The notes beneath the pieces are model-generated. The model searched no databases, was not told the DNA's origin, and was given only the letters and a program-made list of their open reading frames with translations. This document shows positions 6,600 through 10,207 of a stretch of DNA of 10,207 nt, in pieces. This DNA comes from an uncultured Porphyromonadaceae bacterium (lineage in GTDB: Bacteria; Bacteroidota; Bacteroidia; Bacteroidales; Muribaculaceae), in assembly GCA_947166165.1 (NCBI GenBank), contig CAMVDK010000105.1, positions 1 through 10,207 on the forward strand, given 5' to 3'. Every line of letters begins with the position of its first letter. Positions within the stretch are counted from its first letter, which is position 1. Made by a program: the position numbers and the translations under genes.

Positions 6600-8873
6600 A
6601 TGAAACGTATCAATCAATTTGTATGGCTCATGCTGATGGCTGTGCTCGCCGTGGGTTGCAACGACGACTTCGACGTGCCACCCCTGGTGACCCCCACCGC
6701 CACGCACACGCCCAACATGACCATCGCCGAATTCAAGGCCAAGTACTGGAACGACGCCCGCAACTTCTGCGACACCATCAAGGACGACGTCGTGATTCAC
6801 GGCTACGTGAGCGCCAACGATGAGAGTGGAAACATCTACAAGTACATCTTCATCCAGGACGAGACGGGCGGCATCGGCCTGTCGGTCGACGCGAGCAGCA
6901 CCTACACCACCTACCGCGTGGGCCAGGAAGTGGTGCTCAACATGAAGAACCGCTGGATTGGCAAGTACAACGGCCAGTACCTCATCGGCCAGCCTGAGTG
7001 GTATGCCGCGCAGAGCGTGTGGGAAGCCGGACGCATGCCGCTGGAGCTGATGAAGGAGTTTGTGGAAATCAACGGCCTGCCCGACGCCGAGAAGGTGGTG
7101 CCCGTGGTGGCCAACATCACCGACATCGTGGGCCACAGCGACCGTGAGACGCAGCTCAAGTTCCAGGGACAGCTCGTGAAGTTCCAGGGTGTGAAGTGGG
7201 ATGCCGCCGACGGCCAGACCCCCTTCGCCACCGCCGACGCCACCACCAACCGCACCCTTTCCGACAGCGAGGGGCACTCCATCACCGTGGCCAACAGCAA
7301 CTATGCCGACTTCCGCGCCGAGCCGCTGCCGCTGGGCACCGGCGACGTGGTGGGCGTGCTGCAGATGACCGGCTCCGACCAATGGAAACTCGTTATCCGC
7401 GACCTTGCCGACTGCATCGGCTTCGAGAACAGCACCAAGGGCACCGCCGGCGACCCCTACACCGTGGCCGAGGCGCTCGAGAAGATGAACTCCCAGCGCT
7501 CAGGCTGGGTGACCGGCTATGTGGTGGGAGCTGTGGCCCCCGAAGTCACCGAGGTGAAGAGCAATGCCGACATCGAGTGGAAGGCCCCCACCACGCTCGC
7601 CAACACCCTGGTGATTGCCGACGCTGCCGACGTGACCGACTACACCAAGTGCATCATGATTGAACTGCCTCAGGGCTCCAAGCTGCGCGAGCAGGCCAAC
7701 CTGCACGACAACGACGCCGTCTACAAGACCCAGATCTGGCTCAAGGGCACCTTTGCCACCGTGATGGGCATGGGCGGCATCACCGGCAACAGCGGCTCGA
7801 CAAGCGAGTTCAAGATGTCGGTGGCCACCGGAGGTGTGACCACGCTCAACGAGAACTTCGAGGGCAAGGCCATCCCCGCCGACTGGATCAACCTGCAGGT
7901 GCAGGGCGACAAGGCCTGGTACACCCCCAGTTTCGACAACAACTACTACGCCGCCATGACCGGCTACCGGGGCACGGCTCCCTTCGAGTCGTGGCTCATC
8001 ACCCCGGCGCTCGACATCAAGAAGGCCGCCAAGAAGACCCTCAGCTTCCGCACCCAGGTGAACGCTTATGGCAGCACGACCACCAAATTTGAGGTCTATG
8101 TGCTCTCCACCAGCGACCCCACCACGGCCACCAAGGTCAAGCTCAATCCCACGCTCGCCACAGCCGTGGCCAGCGGCTACTCCAGCTGGGCCGAGAGCGG
8201 AGCCATCGACCTGAGCGCGTTCGACGGCACCTACTACATCGGCTTCCTCTACAGCGCCACCACCGACGCCAACTACGCCACCTGGTGCCTCGACGACGTG
8301 AAGTTCAACGTCGAAGGCGGGTCGGAACCCGGCCCGGGCCCCAGCCCTGAGCTGCCCGACAACCGCGCCGACTTCGAGACCATGAACGGCGGCTCGGCAA
8401 AGGGTACCTATGGCACCTACACCAGTTCGCTGGGATGGACGGCCACCAACTGCAACCTGCTCACCGGTGGAACCGAAGACAACAACCCCACCTTCATCTT
8501 CATCGGCAACATGTCGACCGACCCAAGCAGCTACGCCATGGCCGTGACGATGAACGGCAAGACCAGCGCGCCGGGCACGATTGTCTCGCCCACCATTGCC
8601 GGCGGAATGACCCGCCTGAGCTTCAGCTACGGCATCGCCTACACCGACAACAAGATCTCGTTCCGCGTCGACGTCAAGCAGGGCGGGCAGACGCTCAAGA
8701 GCTGGACGGTGACCAACGACAACCCGGAGAAGTTTGCCGTCTACAAGTTCAACGAGCAGCTCAACGTGACCGGCGACTTCACCATCGAGCTGACCAACCT
8801 GTGCCCCAACGGCCTCGACCAGAACAAGGACCGAGTGAGCATCTGGAACCTCGAATGGGCAAAGCCTGAGTAA
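6600..8873 (+). CDS. Surface lipoprotein with DUF5689-like, OB-fold-like and choice-of-anchor-J-like domains
   Basis: This 757-residue protein has a type II signal peptide ending in LAVGC (Cys20). The acidic NDDFD after it matches the Bacteroidota surface-export signal. About residues 27-275 resemble DUF5689 (TIAEFKAKY, then VVIHGYVSANDESGNIYK, IQDETGGIGL and GQEVVLNMKNRWIGKYNGQY). About 283-405 (DPYTVAEAL, GWVTGYVVG) resemble an OB-fold domain such as DUF6359. About 413-573 (NENFEGKAIPADW, SWLITPALDI, WCLDDVKF) resemble a choice-of-anchor J jelly roll. A Gly/Pro/Glu linker (574-586) leads to a final beta-sandwich (about 590-756, ending DRVSIWNLEW). No catalytic motif is visible, so a binding role as partner of the upstream receptor is inferred. 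Domain names rest on motif memory, not on a profile search. A terminator follows at 8903-8946. Confidence 0.9.
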   Translation: MKRINQFVWLMLMAVLAVGCNDDFDVPPLVTPTATHTPNMTIAEFKAKYWNDARNFCDTIKDDVVIHGYVSANDESGNIYKYIFIQDETGGIGLSVDASSTYTTYRVGQEVVLNMKNRWIGKYNGQYLIGQPEWYAAQSVWEAGRMPLELMKEFVEINGLPDAEKVVPVVANITDIVGHSDRETQLKFQGQLVKFQGVKWDAADGQTPFATADATTNRTLSDSEGHSITVANSNYADFRAEPLPLGTGDVVGVLQMTGSDQWKLVIRDLADCIGFENSTKGTAGDPYTVAEALEKMNSQRSGWVTGYVVGAVAPEVTEVKSNADIEWKAPTTLANTLVIADAADVTDYTKCIMIELPQGSKLREQANLHDNDAVYKTQIWLKGTFATVMGMGGITGNSGSTSEFKMSVATGGVTTLNENFEGKAIPADWINLQVQGDKAWYTPSFDNNYYAAMTGYRGTAPFESWLITPALDIKKAAKKTLSFRTQVNAYGSTTTKFEVYVLSTSDPTTATKVKLNPTLATAVASGYSSWAESGAIDLSAFDGTYYIGFLYSATTDANYATWCLDDVKFNVEGGSEPGPGPSPELPDNRADFETMNGGSAKGTYGTYTSSLGWTATNCNLLTGGTEDNNPTFIFIGNMSTDPSSYAMAVTMNGKTSAPGTIVSPTIAGGMTRLSFSYGIAYTDNKISFRVDVKQGGQTLKSWTVTNDNPEKFAVYKFNEQLNVTGDFTIELTNLCPNGLDQNKDRVSIWNLEWAKPE

Positions 8874-8902
8874 CACACACGGGCCCCCACCGTCAAAAAT
8901 CC

Positions 8903-8946
8903 AGCCGCGCCGGGCAGCGAAATCGGAATCGCTGCCTGGCGCGGCT
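8903..8946. terminator. Bidirectional intrinsic terminator
   Basis: Arms 8903-8920 and 8929-8946 pair at 17 of 18 positions, with one G-T wobble or A-C mismatch depending on strand, around an 8-base loop AATCGGAA. It lies between the convergent stops at 8873 and 8987. The minus-strand side is followed by GGATTTTTGA and the plus-strand side by TGATTATTCT, so it can end both the receptor operon and the antiterminator transcript. Confidence 0.85.
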
Positions 8947-8986
8947 TGATTATTCTCAGTTTTGCGCGGCGGTCGCCCCCCCCGGC

Positions 8987-9562
8987 TCACACTTTGACGA
9001 TGAGCGACGGGTGAATGTCGGTGGTCATCACGGCCACCACACCCTCGATGCTCACCACCACCCTCTGGCTGCCCCTGACGCGCCGCAGCACGCCCTCGGC
9101 CCCCTCGAAGGGTCCGCCCACGATGCGCACGCGGTCGCCGCGCTTGAACTTGCGCGAGTCCACTTTCACATACTCCAGCTGCTCGTCGCAGGTGCCGGCC
9201 ACGGCGATGAAACTGCGCATCTGGCCGTCGGGCACCACCACAGGCCGCTTGGTGGCGGGGTTCATGATGTAGCGGATGGGCAGGCGAGTGGATGCCTTGT
9301 AGGCTTTCATCGCGCTTGGCTCGATGTGGAAGAAGATGAGGTTGTGAATGGTGGGCACCAGGCGCTTCACGCGACGGCCGCGACGCACCACCAGCGCATA
9401 CTTCATGGGGATGAAGCACTCAATGCCGCGAGCATCAAGGTCGTCTTTCACCTTCATCTCGCGGTTGTAGGTCACCCGGATGGCGTACCACACCTTGGCT
9501 TCGGGCTCCTCGTGCTGCTCCTCGGCGGCAGGCTTGGGGGATTCTTTATCGTCGATTGCCAT
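8987..9562 (-). CDS. UpxY-like NusG-family transcription antiterminator
   Basis: This 191-residue protein has the NusG plan. An N-terminal NGN domain starts at WYAIRV (25-30) and includes FIP (50-52), and a C-terminal KOW domain spans about 138-191 (KFKRGDRVRIVGGPFEGAEG). The stretch PDGQMRSFIAVAG followed by DEQLEYV is typical of UpxY proteins, the Bacteroides paralogues that bind RNA polymerase and let it read through early terminators of surface-polysaccharide operons. A charged 24-residue segment rich in Glu, Lys and Pro precedes the NGN domain. The ATG at 9562 is chosen because the promoter at 9613-9644 lies upstream of it; a longer reading from 9679 would translate that promoter. UpxY genes usually head capsule operons, but this one is alone and ends at a terminator, so it may act in trans. 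The target is unknown. Confidence 0.92.
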   Translation of the reverse strand: MAIDDKESPKPAAEEQHEEPEAKVWYAIRVTYNREMKVKDDLDARGIECFIPMKYALVVRRGRRVKRLVPTIHNLIFFHIEPSAMKAYKASTRLPIRYIMNPATKRPVVVPDGQMRSFIAVAGTCDEQLEYVKVDSRKFKRGDRVRIVGGPFEGAEGVLRRVRGSQRVVVSIEGVVAVMTTDIHPSLIVKV

Positions 9563-9612
9563 AGTCTCACCCCTGCGCCCGGGCCAGAATGCCCTTGCGC
9601 AAAAAGGGACTG

Positions 9613-9644
9613 CAAAAGTACTACATATCGCGCAATAAAGCAAA
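9613..9644 (-). promoter_or_regulatory. Bacteroidota-type promoter of the UpxY-like gene
   Basis: On the minus strand, TTTG (9644-9641), a 20-bp spacer and TACTTTTG (9620-9613) fit the consensus exactly. Initiation near 9607 would give a leader of about 45 bases before the ATG at 9562, so the N-terminal extension of the open frame is not translated. Confidence 0.87.
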
Positions 9645-9699
9645 GTCCGCTCCCTATTTTTTCCACCTCGCGCCGGCAAAATAACGCATATTTTTACAG

Positions 9700-9753
9700 C
9701 AAATTAAACATATTGAACAAATTGACATCAGAGTCAAGCATTTGTTTAATTTG
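9700..9753. repeat. AT-rich dyad upstream of the UpxY-like gene
   Basis: CAAATTAAACA (9700-9710) and its exact reverse complement TGTTTAATTTG (9743-9753) enclose an inner TTGAC/GTCAA pair (9722-9726, 9733-9737). It lies about 60 bp upstream of the UpxY-like promoter and could be an operator. Like the left-flank dyad, it is directly followed by REP-like units. Confidence 0.6.
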
Positions 9754-9779
9754 TTGTTTTTATTTGCATTACGCAATAC

Positions 9780-9793
9780 GGTCATGGCCCTAC
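9780..9793 (-). repeat. Partial REP-like unit
   Basis: GGTCATGGCCCTAC is identical to the last 14 bases of the unit at 9800-9832, including the right arm and CTAC foot. The left half is missing, so this looks like a decayed or truncated copy. Confidence 0.55.
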
Positions 9794-9799
9794 TTGATT

Positions 9800-9832
9800 C
9801 GGCCACCCGGCCATGACAGGTCATGGCCCTAC
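9800..9832 (-). repeat. REP-like palindromic unit 4
   Basis: This 33-bp unit has arms GGCCATGAC (9809-9817) and GTCATGGCC (9820-9828), a perfect 9/9 pair, followed by CTAC. It differs from unit 1 (134-166) at only four bases. Those four form two compensated base pairs, a G-C to C-G and a G-C to A-T change, so the palindrome has been preserved. Confidence 0.78.
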
Positions 9833-9872
9833 CCTCGCAGCATGTCGACGATGTTGCGTCGGGTTCTGGACT

Positions 9873-9903
9873 GTAGGGGCGTGACCTGACGCCCGGGGCA
9901 TGC
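9873..9903 (+). repeat. REP-like palindromic unit 5, inverted
   Basis: GTAG at 9873-9876 opens a unit in the opposite orientation to unit 4. It matches the reverse complement of unit 1 through GTAGGGGCGTGACCTG, then lacks two bases (TC), leaving a 6-bp stem. The tail GGGGCATGC diverges from GGGTGGCCG. Units 4 and 5 form an opposed pair 40 bp apart, like the pairs in composite REP (BIME) elements. Confidence 0.65.
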
Positions 9904-9936
9904 AAACGATCCGGAAATCTCGACGGGGTGGAAATC

Positions 9937-9954
9937 CTACGTCTTTCGACGTAG
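9937..9954. repeat. Short hairpin of a second family, copy A
   Basis: CTACGTC (9937-9943), loop TTTC and GACGTAG (9948-9954) form a perfect 7-bp stem. AAAT (9932-9935) and ATTT (9955-9958) can extend it past a one-base bulge. It shares the core ACGTC-NTTC-GACGT and an upstream GAAATC with the hairpin at 10050-10067. Confidence 0.65.
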
Positions 9955-9976
9955 ATTTGCGGACGGAGGCCACCGT

Positions 9977-10037
9977 CCCCACATACGTCGCCGCGCCAAT
10001 GGCTGCCGCCCTTGGCGCTCGGCTCCTTAATGTGGGG
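9977..10037. other. Nested stem structure, possible structured RNA
   Basis: The outer arms CCCCACAT (9977-9984) and ATGTGGGG (10030-10037) pair perfectly over 8 bp and enclose a perfect 7-bp stem GCGCCAA/TTGGCGC (9993-9999, 10012-10018) with a 12-base loop. Two nested perfect stems in 61 bases exceed what most of the window shows. No known RNA family is recognised and no clear promoter precedes it. Confidence 0.4.
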
Positions 10038-10049
10038 TTAAAGAAATCA

Positions 10050-10067
10050 GCACGTCATTCGACGTGC
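10050..10067. repeat. Short hairpin of a second family, copy B
   Basis: GCACGTC (10050-10056), loop ATTC and GACGTGC (10061-10067) form a perfect 7-bp stem. Compared with copy A, the two outermost pairs change from C-G and T-A to G-C and C-G, so pairing is kept while sequence changes; the only other difference is one loop base. Confidence 0.65.
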
Positions 10068-10104
10068 GCTTCGGTAGCACTACACGCCGCAAATCCGAAA
10101 GGCA

Positions 10105-10137
10105 GTAGGGCCTCGCCTTGGCGTGGCCAGTTGGCCG
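10105..10137 (+). repeat. REP-like palindromic unit 6, inverted
   Basis: GTAG at 10105-10108 opens a full 33-bp unit. Its arms GGCCTCGCC (10109-10117) and GGCGTGGCC (10120-10128) pair at eight of nine positions, with a central T-T mismatch. The tail AGTTGGCCG matches GGGTGGCCG of unit 1 at seven of nine positions. It has the same orientation as unit 5. Confidence 0.7.
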
Positions 10138-10189
10138 AGTCATACCGCCGTCAAGGCAGCCGTCGGTGATTCTGCGTGACCGACAAGGC

Positions 10190-10207
10190 GTCCTTCGACA
10201 GAAGGAC
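10190..10207. repeat. Perfect hairpin at the window edge
   Basis: GTCCTTC (10190-10196), loop GACA and GAAGGAC (10201-10207) form a perfect 7-bp stem that ends on the last base of the window, so its true extent is unknown. It shares the 7-4-7 size of the second hairpin family but not its core sequence. A separate GTCGGT/ACCGAC hairpin lies just before it (10162-10184). Confidence 0.5.

Larger units (their letters stand above)
9563..10207. other. Non-coding region rich in repeats and hairpins
   Basis: After the antiterminator promoter, these 645 bp hold an AT-rich stretch with a dyad (9700-9753), copies of the 33-bp palindromic repeat (a partial at 9780-9793, full at 9800-9832, 9873-9903 and 10105-10137), two related hairpins (9937-9954, 10050-10067), a GGACGG/CCGTCC hairpin (9961-9978), a nested stem (9977-10037), a GTCGGT/ACCGAC hairpin (10162-10184) and a final perfect hairpin (10190-10207) cut at the window edge. 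No credible open frame or tRNA was seen. Confidence 0.75.

Noticed and set aside
4913..6613. A 566-codon minus-strand open frame inside the TonB receptor gene
   Set aside because: It is a shadow of the receptor gene, with repetitive Val, Gly and Ala composition, no recognisable domain and no promoter.
7500..9419. A 639-codon minus-strand open frame
   Set aside because: It crosses the lipoprotein gene, the terminator and the antiterminator gene in another frame. Its sequence shows no domain and it reads through an 18-bp terminator hairpin.
8987..9562. Core NusG elongation factor
   Set aside because: The gene lacks the usual nusG context (secE, rplK, rplA) and has UpxY-like sequence features, although only a tree would settle it.
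9563..9679. 39-residue N-terminal extension of the UpxY-like protein from 9679
   Set aside because: A consensus promoter lies at 9613-9644, downstream of that start, so the extension would not be translated.
9654..9905. An 83-codon minus-strand frame upstream of the UpxY-like gene
   Set aside because: It spans the AT-rich dyad and two palindromic units, and its middle is Asn, Lys, Cys and Ile rich as expected from translated AT-rich spacer.
9900..10169. An 89-codon plus-strand frame in the right flank
   Set aside because: It crosses several hairpins and a repeat unit and lacks a promoter or protein-like pattern.

Overview
The window looks like chromosomal DNA from a GC-rich member of the Bacteroidota, most likely order Bacteroidales. 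Four things support this: two start-proximal promoters of the Bacteroidota type (TTTG, 19-20 bp, TAnnTTTG), a TonB-dependent receptor with an N-terminal carboxypeptidase-regulatory-like domain, lipoproteins with acidic residues straight after the lipobox cysteine, and a NusG paralogue of the UpxY type. The genus cannot be fixed from this sequence alone.

Layout: bases 1-345 are non-coding and hold an AT-rich inverted repeat (10-105), three copies of a GC-rich palindromic 33-bp repeat, and a strong hairpin terminator (279-323). A leftward block of four genes follows. In transcription order these are a short-chain dehydrogenase (3381-2512), ribF (2525-1578), upp (1569-913) and a small lipoprotein of unknown function (855-346). 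The first three overlap or nearly touch and start from a well-formed promoter at 3407-3437. The 388-bp divergent spacer (3382-3769) carries that promoter, a tandem heptamer repeat, an 11-bp tandem duplication and a probable rightward promoter.

Rightward from the spacer lies a two-gene outer-membrane operon: a TonB-dependent receptor (3770-6547) and a large multidomain lipoprotein with DUF5689-like, OB-fold-like and jelly-roll-like parts (6600-8873). The pair probably forms a surface uptake system for an unknown ligand. It ends at an 18-bp bidirectional hairpin terminator (8903-8946), shared with a convergent single-gene unit encoding a UpxY-like transcription antiterminator (9562-8987) with its own clear promoter. 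No capsule genes lie beside it.

The last 645 bases (9563-10207) have no credible gene. Beyond the antiterminator promoter they contain a second AT-rich dyad, further copies of the same 33-bp repeat in both orientations, a second family of short hairpins, and a nested stem structure. The most noteworthy signal in the window is this repeat family: GTAG next to a 9-2-9 palindrome, with copies whose differences are compensatory base-pair changes. It resembles the REP elements mobilised by RAYT transposases.
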